Part shown: piece after piece, positions 54,401-62,892 of the stretch
How the letters are laid out: the number at the start of each line of letters is the position of its first letter
How positions within the stretch are numbered: the stretch's first letter is position 1
Assembly: GCA_907165135.1 (NCBI GenBank)
Contig: OU015568.1
Location: 15,945,208 to 16,009,207 of the forward strand
Reading direction: 5' to 3'
Origin: Oikopleura dioica
Taxonomy: Eukaryota > Chordata > Appendicularia > Copelata > Oikopleuridae
DNA length: 64,000 nucleotides
The notes under the pieces: generated by a model
The model's database searches: none
Told to the model about the DNA's origin: nothing
Seen by the model: the letters and a program-made list of their open reading frames with translations, nothing else
Program-made: the position numbers and the translations under genes

Positions 54401-57400
54401 CTCTAACAAACCAGCTGCGTCCCATTTCTCTCCAATTGGCCTACAATTGATCCATAAAATCGGCGGCTTCTAAGTACAGTGGTTACCCATCTTAAGAGGC
54501 CCTAACTTAAGAGGACTTTTGCGTCAATTTGGCTAATTTTGTCATCCTAAAAAGTTCCAACTTAAGAGGACTTTCTTGATGATTTTTATTAAATTTCGGG
54601 AAATATCTTGGCAAACAGTGAGTCATTAAGCATTTTTTTTTACAGTAAAGAAACTCGAAATCTTTGACTGCTTTTCTGGCCATTTTGAAGACGATGGCTT
54701 TGCAATGTCGGCTTCATCTGAACCTGGAATTTGAGGTTCTTCCTCAATATCCATCGGGGTCGCAGCTTGTGTATCATCGATCTGAAGCGCCAGGAAATGC
54801 TCGATCAATTCTTCTTCGTCTTCTTTCTCCAAGATACTTTCGAAAACGTCCAAGCCCTCGACGTCTTCAACATTCTCCTCGTATTCTTCTTCTTTAATCA
54901 GTCCAGTATTGATCCAATTTCGCTTGAAGATTGCTGGATTCATGTAAGTGAAGATTTCGTTGGCTTTTCTCACGAGCTCTTCCTCTGTGATATTAAGATG
55001 ATCGTGATCGACGATAAAATCATCGAGGTAGTAGCAGATTTTTAAATTGTGGAAGAAGCTTGTAAGCCGGACAGTTATCGATATACATCAAATAACGCTG
55101 CGATGGATTTTTTTCTTTCAAAAACGCCGAAAGACGAGTCAGCTCCAGAATAAATATCGCTCTTGTACACCAGGCGGAGGAATTCCAGTATAGTCGAAAA
55201 TCTTAAAATTAACTTCAGTAATGCTGCTTAGCTTCGACATTAGTGAGAAAAGAATTTTAAAATATGTATTCCTAAATTGACTCGAAATGTTCCAACTTAA
55301 GAGGACTTTCTCTCAGCCCTTGTCATCTCAAAAGGCCTCTTAAGATGGATACCAACTGTAAACAGCTGATTCGGGGCGGGTGTTTTTAGGTCGGGTTTCC
55401 TCAATAAAGCTAACGCGTCGGTCAGCCTTTTTCTTTACTTGTTTCTTGTCCCCTTGGGTAGGCCGAACATTTTTACGAGTCCGGCAAAAATAGAATAAGG
55501 CGGAATAAAAGAAGCCACTAAGTTTAATTTTCATTAATCCTAGAGCAAGTAACAAGGCTAATAGTGACGCGAGCATTATAATTAGAAGGGTCGGAACTTC
55601 TTTGCGGCCGATAGACAGTTTATCGTCCGATGCTGACAACTCACTTAGTGAGTCGTTTAGCGCGAGAAGCGAAAGCGCAGGGCGAGAACGCGAAAGGTTG
55701 AGCTCAGTAGAAATAAAAGTCGGTTGCACTATGGAAGAGGTATAGCTCCTTTCCCCTCCTAAAGGAACGGTGACCGATAGACCCGAATTTGTGCAAGTAA
55801 GCAGACCTTCTTGGGATACTAAAATTGTGGCCTTATTAAATTCCGTAAAATTAGGATTGTCCTCCTTAGTCATAAAATTTCCTTCATTTATAGCGACCAT
55901 GAAATGGTCGCCTAATTGCTCGATATTACAAAAAGTTGGAGGTGGTAACTCAATTTTCTCGCAATAGTCTGAAGTACCATTCAAAAGGTTGAGGAGGCAA
56001 TTATTGTTCCGAATCTCGAGACTATTAAATGGGCAAAATTTGTTACTACAAGGTTGATGAATAGAAAATATTTGATCATCATTCAAAAGCGCGAAGGGTG
56101 GGAGAACAAGTTTGAAGAACTTGTCTTTCTCGAAAAATCCCAAATTAACTACTTTAATTAGCCGCGAGTTTTTGAGCGCTGCTAGTTCCTTCGGGACTAG
56201 GAGGTTTATTTTCACAGCCACGAGCCGCTTTTCGTAATCATAGCTTGAATCAATATAAGAAAATTGAAAAAGTTGATCAGCCAGAGAGCGATGGCAAAAT
56301 TCGGCTGAATTATCTAATTCGAGACATATATTAAATAGCTCATTATGAAATTCGGCAGTACGAGGCCAGCTACCAGTACTTAGGCTAAGGACCTCGGACT
56401 CGATTCGGTCTAGTGAGCGTGTAATGTGATTTAAAATCTTTTCAGTCGTTAAAAGTGAGCATGTTTCTGAGCGTAAGTTATCTATCTCACTTATTAAGTG
56501 ATTACGGGAAGACAAAAATTCCTCTTTAAGTGTATCATAACTTCGCGAAAGTCGGTCGACTGAGGATTTTAATTTGTTGTCACTCCAAGTTTCGAAAATT
56601 GCACCGAGAAATGGCACTGCGTTAGATAAAGTATTAGTAGCGAGATTTTGTACAAAAGATGTTGTAAAAGCAGATTTAAGATCATTGGAAAAAGAGCGTT
56701 TAGCGAGGACATTAGGGCTTGTTAAAAATAGGCTATGTAGCTTACGGTGGAAAAGTAGTTCAGCTGCGGCAATCGTCTTCTTGGCGAGTTGGGGTTGGAG
56801 TAGCTTTTGATCGGTGTTTCTGATTTTGATGCAGTCGGAGTTCGTTATCGCGGCAACGATCTGGTCATCGGAAGTGAAATGGTGGGATCGAACGTAGGTC
56901 ACGGGTACATGGTTCGCGGTTATATCTCGGAGGCCAAGAGGCTCTATTCCAATACCGATTTTATCGTAAAAGCTCTGCGTTGAAATCGGGAGGAAAATGT
57001 TGAAGAAAAGCAACGTTTTCAGAGTCATTTTCGAGCTCGTTTGACTCTTCTGGCTGGGCGTCGTCGCTTATGTCCGGCTCCGGCGCGGTTGGCTGGTCAG
57101 GGATCGGCCTGAGTAACCTCAGATGTCGTGTATAGGTGACACCTGATTGGGGGTCCTTAATCACGTAGCTTGTCGGGGAGTAATTTCGGACGATGACGAA
57201 TGGGCCCGCCCATTGCCGGGACAATTTTCCTTCGCGTATGTCTGGTTTGAACATCAGGACTTTTGAACCGCGTTTAAGTTCAATTTTCTTGTTTTTGTCC
57301 TTTTTCAAGCCGGCTTCATATCGCTCATAGTTCAATTTAAGGAGCGCAGGGTGAAGCTCGGAGATGTAGGTGTTGAGAGCTTTGATAAATCCTTCAGGAT

Positions 57401-60400
57401 TTTCATCGGGTTGAGAATGGCGAATGTCAACAAGGGGTGCGAACATGCTCCTGCCGAAAAGGCATTCGGAGGGAGAAAGCCCGTCCAAGTTGACTTTGGG
57501 GAGGTTATTGATTGTAAAGCGGACATAAGGCCAGAGGTCGCTCCACTGTTTTCGTTTTGCGTTGAGGATCTTCATTTTTGAAGTGATTTCGCGGTGTTGG
57601 CGTTCCAATTTGCCATTGCTTCGGCTATTGTAAGCACTGGTTCGATTGAGCTGGATATATATATCAACACCGATTGAAAAAGTGGGCCAAACTCTCGGCC
57701 ATTGTCGGCGAGCAGTCGACCAGTGATCCCATGGCGGAGTATTAGTTCCGTCATTGCTTGGGCAACAAGTCGGTCTGATTTCGAGCTAAGCGGAATTCCA
57801 TCGACGAATGAAGTTAGGTGGCAAATCGTTGTTAACAAATAACGTTTGTTGTTTGAGCACGTGCCGCCAAGGTCGTAAAGATCAACAGCTGTGAATTGGA
57901 ACGGCGTTTCTGGAAAATGTCGTTTTTCAATCATCGCAGGTCGTAAAGCCGGTTGAACTTTTGATCGGAGGCATTCAATGCAGCGGCGGTTGACAGCGGC
58001 GGTTTTTTCTTTCAAGTTGGGGATGTAAACTTGTTTTGCCACAAGGGTCATCAGCGCGAAGGTGCCAGGATGACCATACAGTGAATGAGCATAAGAGATA
58101 AACTCACTTCCGTATGGTTCAACTAGCACAGGTCGATTGTTGGACCTTTCTTTTGAGTAAAGGACTTCATTTATGATGGCGAATTTCGGCGTCATTTTGT
58201 TTATGATGCCATTTTGTAGCTTGTGGATCATATTTCTACACCAAGAGTCTTCTCGTTGTAAATCAGAAAGTTGTTGATTGGAAAGGGAGACTTCGCCAAA
58301 GTTGATAATCGTATTTGGGTCAGTTTCAGGTCGAGTAGCTTTAGGGCCACCCAACAAGGTACGGAGGTACATGTCGCGGTGAGTGTCCTTGTTATTGAGT
58401 GATTCGTCATTTGGGAAGTGGAGCATTGAAAACACGCGGTCAGGAATTTCCGTGCTTTTCAATTCTTTTTCCATTTGAATGAAGGATGAGACAGGGAGCC
58501 GGGATAGGTAGTCAGCGGTGAACATCACAGGGTCGGAACCAGGAGCATGCTTTATTTGAAAATCGAATTCGTTCAAATAGTACATGATATTCGTGAGTCG
58601 TAAATCGAGCTTTTTGCGTAGATGTTCTCGATACAGGAACGTCAATGATTTATGATCGCTGATGATCGTAAATTTTCTACCGATAAGGTAGAATTCGAAA
58701 TGTTTGATCCCGGACGCGAGGGCAATGAGTTCTCGTTGGCGGGTCGGGCGTCTGAGATCTGGTCCTTTCAGGGCTTTGGAGTGGTAGCCGATAACTTGCA
58801 TTTCGTCTCCATCCAATTGATACAGACAGCTTCCGATGCCCACGCCGCTCGCATCATTAGTTAAGAATAATGGCAGTCGAGGGTTGTGATGGTGAAGTTT
58901 GTCGATGCCGGAAATAGCAGCTTTGACCTCGTTGAATGCTTCCTCCGCTGAGTCGGGCCAATGAAAGCGTTCGTACTCCTTTGAGAGGAGGCGATGTAAA
59001 GGCGCCATTTTCGCAGAAAGGTGCGGGCAGTATTTGAGGTTATAGTTAACGCAGCCAAGAAAGCGTTTCAATGCGGTGCGGGAATCAGGGCGTGGAAACA
59101 TTTCGATGGACGTCAAATGTTTATCCAGCGGCCTCACACCTTGAAAGTCGATTTTGTGCCCGAGAAATTCGAGTTGATTGTCCATTAAAGAGACTTTCTT
59201 CGCGCTCAGGAGTAGTCCATGTTTGATGCACGTGTCGAATAAAAACTCGAGATTTTCCATGTGGGCTTCAAAGGAGTCATCAATTACGAGGAGATCATCC
59301 AAGTACAACAGAAATGAGTCGTTATCTCCAAAGAGCTCGGACATGACTCGACTAAAGGCGGCAGGGGCAGTTGACACACCATAAAGCATTCTGTTCGATT
59401 GATAATGCTTCTTGTTGTGCGAGAAAGCCAATTTATGAGCGTCTTTTTCAGCTAATCTTAGTTGCCAATAGCCCCGATGGAAATCGAATTGGCTAATAAA
59501 ACACTCATTGCTTCCGGTCAATTTTTCTCCAATACGGCTAAACGTTTCGGACATGTGGGGCAACGGAAAACGGTCGGGTTTGAGCTTCGAGTTCAGATTT
59601 CGGGCATCCAAGGAGATCCGTATGCTTCCGTCCGGTTTTCGGAGTATCAGGAGCGGAATATTGTTTCCGGATTGGGTCGGTCCTATCATTCCAAGGCTTT
59701 TCCAATTGTCAAATTGACTATCCACTTTGTCTTTTAGACCATAGGGGACTGGTCGTGGAGGCAAGTAGCTGGTTTCGGATTCGTCTTGCATTTCAAGTGT
59801 GTACCGGAAGTAGCCACATTTGCCTAAATCATCCGAGCTCATGTTGAAAGCAAGACGATACGCTTGAGTTAGTTCTTTGGCTTCAGCCAGTCGTTCACCC
59901 TCAAGCGCGCCATATGACTTAATTGGCGGTTCGAAACCTATTCGTTCAGCTTGAGCGGCGCGTCGTGCTTGAAATTCTTCAATTTCCGCGGCTTCTGTCT
60001 CGAGGTCAGCCACTTTGATGATGCCATTGAGGTATTCACAGTTGATGGCTTCAGCTTTGCAAACTGGTTTCCGGCGGGAAAGGGTGATTCTTCGATGAGT
60101 CGAATTTTTACGATCGCAAAGATTTCGGACGAGTTTTTCTGCACACTCGATTGCACTTGGAGGCCATGTAATGGGTCCTTTAGCGGTTCAATTACAATTT
60201 CCGGAGCTAACAACTTTCCATTTGGACGGAGAGGAATACGCTTCACTGAGTACGGTTCAAGAATTGTATTTTCAGACGGGTAACACGGGACAGAAAAGTT
60301 GTTTCGGTTGACGGTTGGGAGAGAGTGTCCATTGATGACAACAGTGTTCGAGTTTTCAGGAATTGTAAGAGAGCGGATGATGTCCATTCCGATGATCAAA

Positions 60401-62852
60401 GGCGAGGAGAGGTTTTCGATAACGACGGCGTTAGTAGAGCATGAAAAGTTTTTGGCGAGAAGAATGTCGAGGTCGACAGTAGAAGTTGAGTTCATTTCTT
60501 GGGAGTTAGCGGCGATGATTTTTGATTTACACGGATGGGTGACGCAGTTTTGGAGAAGCGCGTGTCCCGCTTGGACACAGGTTTTTGAGCAGCCAGAATC
60601 AATCAACGCGGGAATATATACATTGTTGATTTTTGCGCGGACGAATTTGAGAGATGATGGAGCGTTGAAAGCATACTGGCAGTAGAATGTTTGAATAGTT
60701 TCTGTATCAGCTTCAGAAGCGCTGCAGCTGATTTCGCATCCTCATTCGGACTTTTGGAAGTGCTTCGCAACTTCTTCCGGGGGCGAACCGTGATTCCAGT
60801 TGCAGTTGCTTCGGTTGCAATTTCCTTTGCGAAGTTTGAGGAGGCAGTACCCAGCAGCTTTTTGAGCATCTAGAATGTTTTGCTCTTTCTGCTTGCTGTG
60901 TTGTTTGTTTCCGTTTGAAGTAGCAGCTGGCTTCTCGGCCAATGTTTTCATGATTGAGTTCATTTGATTCGCGTTCTGCTCCATTAGTTTCATCATCATA
61001 TTGATGACAGAGTCGAATTTGTCGTCTGATTTCGCAGGTTGGGGAGCAGGAGTCGGAGCAGGAGTTCGACCGTGACGATGAGAAATAGCCATTACTTCGA
61101 ATGGGTTACTTGAGCTGGGAAATCCAAGAGCTCTTTCAATCGTGGCGGCTCGCTCAACGATATTGGAGAAATTGAGATTGTGCTCTTCCATTTCCAGGGC
61201 AGTGCGAAGTGAGCCTTCGAGGCCTTGAATGAATGTGGTGACAATGTGTTCGCGGTCATTTTCTGACAGCACGGCTTGTTTATTGTAGGCGCGGCGATAG
61301 GCTTGAGTGAGCGACGCAAAGGCAACTCCGATTCGTTCACCACTTTGTCGTCGAAAGTTGCGGAACTTCGCTTTGTAGTAGTTTCGGTCGAATCCAATCG
61401 TCGAGATGATTTTACGCTTGAAGAGAGTCCAGTCAGATTCTTCGTGCGGTTCAAGTGTAGATTGAGCGGAAAGACCAATGCTTGAGTTCATCAGGCCAGC
61501 TTTTGCGAGCTGTATCCAAGTTTCTTCATTGTCGATGTTGTTTGCTTTGGCGTAGTTTTCCACGGCGACCAGGAAATTTTCAGCGCCAAGGTTTTCATCA
61601 TACTTCAGTTTTTGCTGAAATTTGTATGAGCCATGTGCTGATTTCTTTTCCATTGCAAGGGCTATTCGTTCCAGGCGATTGACTGTGTGCGGGAGATCAG
61701 ATCCAATTTTGGAGGAGGCGGCGTGATTATCATTGTAGTTGTACGAGTGGGCGGAGCGATTTGAAGTTGTGTCCAGGGGCGGCAGGGTGTTGTGAAAGTT
61801 TTGCGCATCCGGTGAGTTGTGATGACTTTGCTTTGGCGGTGAATCTTGAGCTTCAAAGTCTGTCGGGTCGAGGGCACTTGCGTTGTCATCATCGTTGACA
61901 ACTCTGTTTTGTTCTAGTTCCTGTAATAAACGTACGGTATCATTCATAAAACGAGGAGCGACTAGAACAAGTTCATATTGTTGTTCAGGATCGTCGATTC
62001 TGTTTTTGAGGAGAGTCACTTGACCGTTTCGGCGTTCAAAGAAGAAGCGGCGGTCTGTGTTCGACAGCATGTCGGGAATCGATTCATTGAGCAGGAGTAG
62101 CACGGTGTCTTTCGTCATTCCATTCGGCACGAAGTTTTTGTATCTCTTGCAGATTAGGTAGAGTTCGAATTTGTCCAGGTGCTCGACGGTTTTGGAGTAT
62201 TTATCTGGTTGAGCGGTCATCTTCGGGGGAATTTCGGGGGGTGTTTGGGTCATATACGTAGGTTCGGGGGTAGATTAGGTGTTACTTCAGGCACCAAATT
62301 ATGTTGGTGACTTGCTATCTGCGAATAAGGAGACTTGGGACAAAAGGGTCTCTTGAATAGTTCGTTTATTGGCGTATGGCGAACTGAAGTAGCAGAATGT
62401 GATTTGGGAGCGGTTAAATACGGAAAAGGAGTGAGTCATGTGTAACGAGGCGGGAAAGTGGGAATGTACGGGAAGTGTTACATGTCAGTAATGATGGATC
62501 AGGCAATAAACAAGATAGGCAAGACACTACAACGTGAGTTTGAAAAGAATTAATTGATTAATTACCTCTTTCATCTTAGGCACCGGTTGCGTATCCCAGA
62601 ACGCCCACATTGTCTTGGGCATTTCGACGCCTTGACTCTTTGCTAAGTTGAGCATTTGGAGCTGTTGGGAGAGGAATGCCTGCCGAGCGTCCGGAGTTCC
62701 TAGATCCGGTGGAGTGGCTCCGCTCGCCGCCGCTAAAAATCAATACTCAACCCATCAAGAGTTCGAGATAATAGATCACCTTTTTCTTTCGCTTCCGCGG
62801 CTAACTTCGCAACCTGGGCGGCGATATCTGCATCCGATTGACCGTTTGTCAT
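51441..62852 (-). CDS. NMT: Glycylpeptide N-myristoyltransferase, split by a retrotransposon
   Basis: The start [20 protein letters not shown] is followed by the exon with [19 protein letters not shown]. After a 9.8-kb intron (52790-62565) come [51 protein letters not shown], the GNAT-fold body and the C-terminal [20 protein letters not shown] motif. The Leu at the extreme C-terminus, whose carboxylate is the catalytic base in NMTs, is kept (LVLL-stop at 51441). NMT adds myristate to N-terminal Gly of proteins. The Lys-rich ribosome-binding N-terminal part of vertebrate NMT is absent. Without the element the intron would be about 47 bp. The gene starts 40 bp after the ALKBH1 stop. Confidence 0.95.
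52807..53036 (-). repeat. 3' LTR of element 2
   Basis: 230 bp, TGTAGTG...CACCAACA on the element strand, identical to 62302-62531. Confidence 0.95.
53041..53051 (-). promoter_or_regulatory. Polypurine tract of element 2
   Basis: On the element strand AGAAGGGAGGG lies four bases before the 3' LTR, the expected place for plus-strand priming. Confidence 0.8.
53350..53357 (+). promoter_or_regulatory. TATA box for the antisense gene in element 2
   Basis: TATAAAAA, about 60 bp upstream of ATG 53412. The spacing leaves a short 5' leader and supports an independent plus-strand promoter inside the element. Confidence 0.5.
53412..53976 (+). CDS. Spliced antisense gene between env and 3' LTR of element 2
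   Basis: Exon 53412-53592 and exon 53705-53976 join at a 112-bp GT-AG intron (GTAAGTTTT...TTTTAG) to give 150 residues. The N-terminal half is charged and helical ([38 protein letters not shown]). The second exon opens with [18 protein letters not shown], then a Leu-rich helix and a basic end. No family is recognised. A second frame in exon 2 (to 54041, very basic end) is also open, so an alternative splice or a small indel may change the C-terminus. It is read opposite to the retroelement, so its intron is not removed from the element's genomic RNA. It could be a captured host gene. Confidence 0.6.
53977..54474. other. Non-coding part of element 2 with two hairpin repeats
   Basis: Holds the 3' flank of the antisense gene and two similar copies of a roughly 65-bp unit (54180-54245 and 54343-54411). 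Each carries GGTGTCGGC(G/A)A(T/G)GCCTAAGCCC and ends that can pair (GTTAGAGG with CCTCTAAC in the second). Confidence 0.5.
54180..54411. repeat. Two copies of a hairpin-forming repeat
   Basis: Copies at about 54180-54245 and 54343-54411 share TCGGTGTCGGC and CCTAAGCCC blocks and a TCTAACC end. The second copy has complementary ends. Function unknown. Confidence 0.55.
54477..55358 (-). mobile_element. Non-autonomous pogo-like DNA transposon inserted in element 2
   Basis: 25-bp terminal inverted repeats (54477-54501 and 55334-55358, CATCTTAAGAGGCC shared) are bordered by TA on both sides, the target of Tc1/mariner/pogo elements. The motif AACTTAAGAGGACTTT recurs inside near each end, as expected for transposase binding sites. 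Only 882 bp long, so internally deleted. It carries the C-terminal part of a transposase and has landed in the 3' end of env. Confidence 0.85.
54626..54973 (-). pseudogene. C-terminal remnant of a pogo-type transposase with a PCNA-binding box
   Basis: The frame of about 115 codons has no ATG start (it opens through a GTG) and lacks the DDE core and DNA-binding domains. It is acidic ([26 protein letters not shown]) and ends in [23 protein letters not shown] fits the PIP-box consensus QxxIxxFF, and a PCNA-binding C-terminus has been reported for the Drosophila pogo transposase. The remainder of the transposase has been deleted. Confidence 0.65.
55340..57028 (-). CDS. env: Envelope-like glycoprotein of element 2, 3' end altered by a transposon
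   Basis: 562 residues. An N-terminal hydrophobic signal ([11 protein letters not shown]) and one strong membrane segment near residues 485-515 ([19 protein letters not shown]) precede a basic cytoplasmic tail. A Cys-bearing ectodomain with a helical N-terminal half lies between. This layout is that of a class I-like retroviral envelope, as known from env-bearing Tor elements. It overlaps the integrase frame by 68 bases, so it is probably made from a spliced RNA. The last six codons and the stop lie inside the terminal repeat of the pogo-like insertion. The original end, about ten codons longer, is on the other side of it. Confidence 0.85.
   Translation of the reverse strand: MTLKTLLFFNIFLPISTQSFYDKIGIGIEPLGLRDITANHVPVTYVRSHHFTSDDQIVAAITNSDCIKIRNTDQKLLQPQLAKKTIAAAELLFHRKLHSLFLTSPNVLAKRSFSNDLKSAFTTSFVQNLATNTLSNAVPFLGAIFETWSDNKLKSSVDRLSRSYDTLKEEFLSSRNHLISEIDNLRSETCSLLTTEKILNHITRSLDRIESEVLSLSTGSWPRTAEFHNELFNICLELDNSAEFCHRSLADQLFQFSYIDSSYDYEKRLVAVKINLLVPKELAALKNSRLIKVVNLGFFEKDKFFKLVLPPFALLNDDQIFSIHQPCSNKFCPFNSLEIRNNNCLLNLLNGTSDYCEKIELPPPTFCNIEQLGDHFMVAINEGNFMTKEDNPNFTEFNKATILVSQEGLLTCTNSGLSVTVPLGGERSYTSSIVQPTFISTELNLSRSRPALSLLALNDSLSELSASDDKLSIGRKEVPTLLIIMLASLLALLLALGLMKIKLSGFFYSALFYFCRTRKNVRPTQGDKKQVKKKADRRVSFIEETRPKNTRPESAVYSWYPS
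56961..57608 (-). CDS. int: C-terminal integrase frame of element 2
   Basis: 215 codons containing the catalytic Glu region ([11 protein letters not shown] start), [22 protein letters not shown] and a GPF-type module ([13 protein letters not shown]), with an acidic tail. It lies one base back (-1) from the pol frame that carries the first two catalytic Asp residues. The integrase core is thus cut between the second Asp and the Glu. Normal elements do not shift inside this domain, so this is more likely a lesion or sequence error than programmed frameshifting. Confidence 0.8.
   Translation of the reverse strand: MERQHREITSKMKILNAKRKQWSDLWPYVRFTINNLPKVNLDGLSPSECLFGRSMFAPLVDIRHSQPDENPEGFIKALNTYISELHPALLKLNYERYEAGLKKDKNKKIELKRGSKVLMFKPDIREGKLSRQWAGPFVIVRNYSPTSYVIKDPQSGVTYTRHLRLLRPIPDQPTAPEPDISDDAQPEESNELENDSENVAFLQHFPPDFNAELLR
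57572..60013 (-). CDS. pol: Reverse transcriptase, RNase H and N-terminal integrase of element 2
   Basis: 813 codons. RT shows [13 protein letters not shown] (first Asp) and LLYLDDLLV (YLDD). RNase H shows [22 protein letters not shown] and ISDHKSLTF. The HHCC zinc domain ([16 protein letters not shown]) and integrase motifs TAVDLYDLG and [10 protein letters not shown] follow. The frame lies one base back from the protease frame and overlaps it by at least 76 bases, consistent with -1 frameshifting. It is lost after the second integrase Asp, near 57660. Confidence 0.9.
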   Translation of the reverse strand: MADLETEAAEIEEFQARRAAQAERIGFEPPIKSYGALEGERLAEAKELTQAYRLAFNMSSDDLGKCGYFRYTLEMQDESETSYLPPRPVPYGLKDKVDSQFDNWKSLGMIGPTQSGNNIPLLILRKPDGSIRISLDARNLNSKLKPDRFPLPHMSETFSRIGEKLTGSNECFISQFDFHRGYWQLRLAEKDAHKLAFSHNKKHYQSNRMLYGVSTAPAAFSRVMSELFGDNDSFLLYLDDLLVIDDSFEAHMENLEFLFDTCIKHGLLLSAKKVSLMDNQLEFLGHKIDFQGVRPLDKHLTSIEMFPRPDSRTALKRFLGCVNYNLKYCPHLSAKMAPLHRLLSKEYERFHWPDSAEEAFNEVKAAISGIDKLHHHNPRLPLFLTNDASGVGIGSCLYQLDGDEMQVIGYHSKALKGPDLRRPTRQRELIALASGIKHFEFYLIGRKFTIISDHKSLTFLYREHLRKKLDLRLTNIMYYLNEFDFQIKHAPGSDPVMFTADYLSRLPVSSFIQMEKELKSTEIPDRVFSMLHFPNDESLNNKDTHRDMYLRTLLGGPKATRPETDPNTIINFGEVSLSNQQLSDLQREDSWCRNMIHKLQNGIINKMTPKFAIINEVLYSKERSNNRPVLVEPYGSEFISYAHSLYGHPGTFALMTLVAKQVYIPNLKEKTAAVNRRCIECLRSKVQPALRPAMIEKRHFPETPFQFTAVDLYDLGGTCSNNKRYLLTTICHLTSFVDGIPLSSKSDRLVAQAMTELILRHGITGRLLADNGREFGPLFQSVLIYISSSIEPVLTIAEAMANWNANTAKSLQK
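59938..60744 (-). CDS. pro: Aspartic protease frame of element 2
   Basis: The frame is in phase with gag but separated from it by a TGA at 60742-60744, so read-through of that stop would give a Gag-Pro fusion. It is open from there, with a first ATG at 60606. The active site is IDSGCSKT and the flap/hydrophobic partner IIGMDII. It ends at 59938 inside the overlap with the RT frame. Confidence 0.75.
60742..62253 (-). CDS. gag: Gag of element 2 with a CCCH-type finger
   Basis: 503 residues starting 48 bp from the 5' LTR. It holds a helical capsid-like region (about residues 210-400, [12 protein letters not shown]) and, near the C-terminus, C-x8-C-x4-C-x3-H ([19 protein letters not shown]). That arrangement is closer to CCCH RNA-binding fingers than to the usual CCHC knuckle. 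Gly-rich knuckle spacing is absent. The frame ends at TGA 60742-60744 and is followed in phase by protease. Confidence 0.85.
   Translation of the reverse strand: MTQTPPEIPPKMTAQPDKYSKTVEHLDKFELYLICKRYKNFVPNGMTKDTVLLLLNESIPDMLSNTDRRFFFERRNGQVTLLKNRIDDPEQQYELVLVAPRFMNDTVRLLQELEQNRVVNDDDNASALDPTDFEAQDSPPKQSHHNSPDAQNFHNTLPPLDTTSNRSAHSYNYNDNHAASSKIGSDLPHTVNRLERIALAMEKKSAHGSYKFQQKLKYDENLGAENFLVAVENYAKANNIDNEETWIQLAKAGLMNSSIGLSAQSTLEPHEESDWTLFKRKIISTIGFDRNYYKAKFRNFRRQSGERIGVAFASLTQAYRRAYNKQAVLSENDREHIVTTFIQGLEGSLRTALEMEEHNLNFSNIVERAATIERALGFPSSSNPFEVMAISHRHGRTPAPTPAPQPAKSDDKFDSVINMMMKLMEQNANQMNSIMKTLAEKPAATSNGNKQHSKQKEQNILDAQKAAGYCLLKLRKGNCNRSNCNWNHGSPPEEVAKHFQKSE
62279..62296 (-). promoter_or_regulatory. 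Primer binding site of element 2
   Basis: On the element strand TGGTGCCTGAAGTAACAC begins five bases inside the 5' LTR and starts with TGG, as expected for pairing to a tRNA 3' CCA. Which tRNA is not clear. Confidence 0.7.
62302..62531 (-). repeat. 5' LTR of element 2
   Basis: 230 bp with TG...CA ends, identical to the 3' LTR and flanked by the ACGT duplication at 62532-62535. Confidence 0.95.
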
Positions 62853-62892
62853 TCTTAAAGCGGTAATATTAGATGATGAAGTGGAAGTTCAG

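Larger units (their letters stand above)
52807..62531 (-). mobile_element. Full-length env-bearing Ty3/gypsy element (element 2) inside an NMT intron
   Basis: Two 230-bp LTRs (52807-53036 and 62302-62531) are identical in my reading, begin TG and end CA on the element strand, and are bordered by a 4-bp ACGT duplication (52803-52806 and 62532-62535). Inside on the minus strand are gag, protease, RT/RNase H, integrase and env, then about 2.3 kb before the 3' LTR. The order and env fit the Tor elements known from Oikopleura. It lies in sense with the host gene. Identical LTRs mean a very recent insertion, although integrase and the env end carry damage. Confidence 0.95.
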
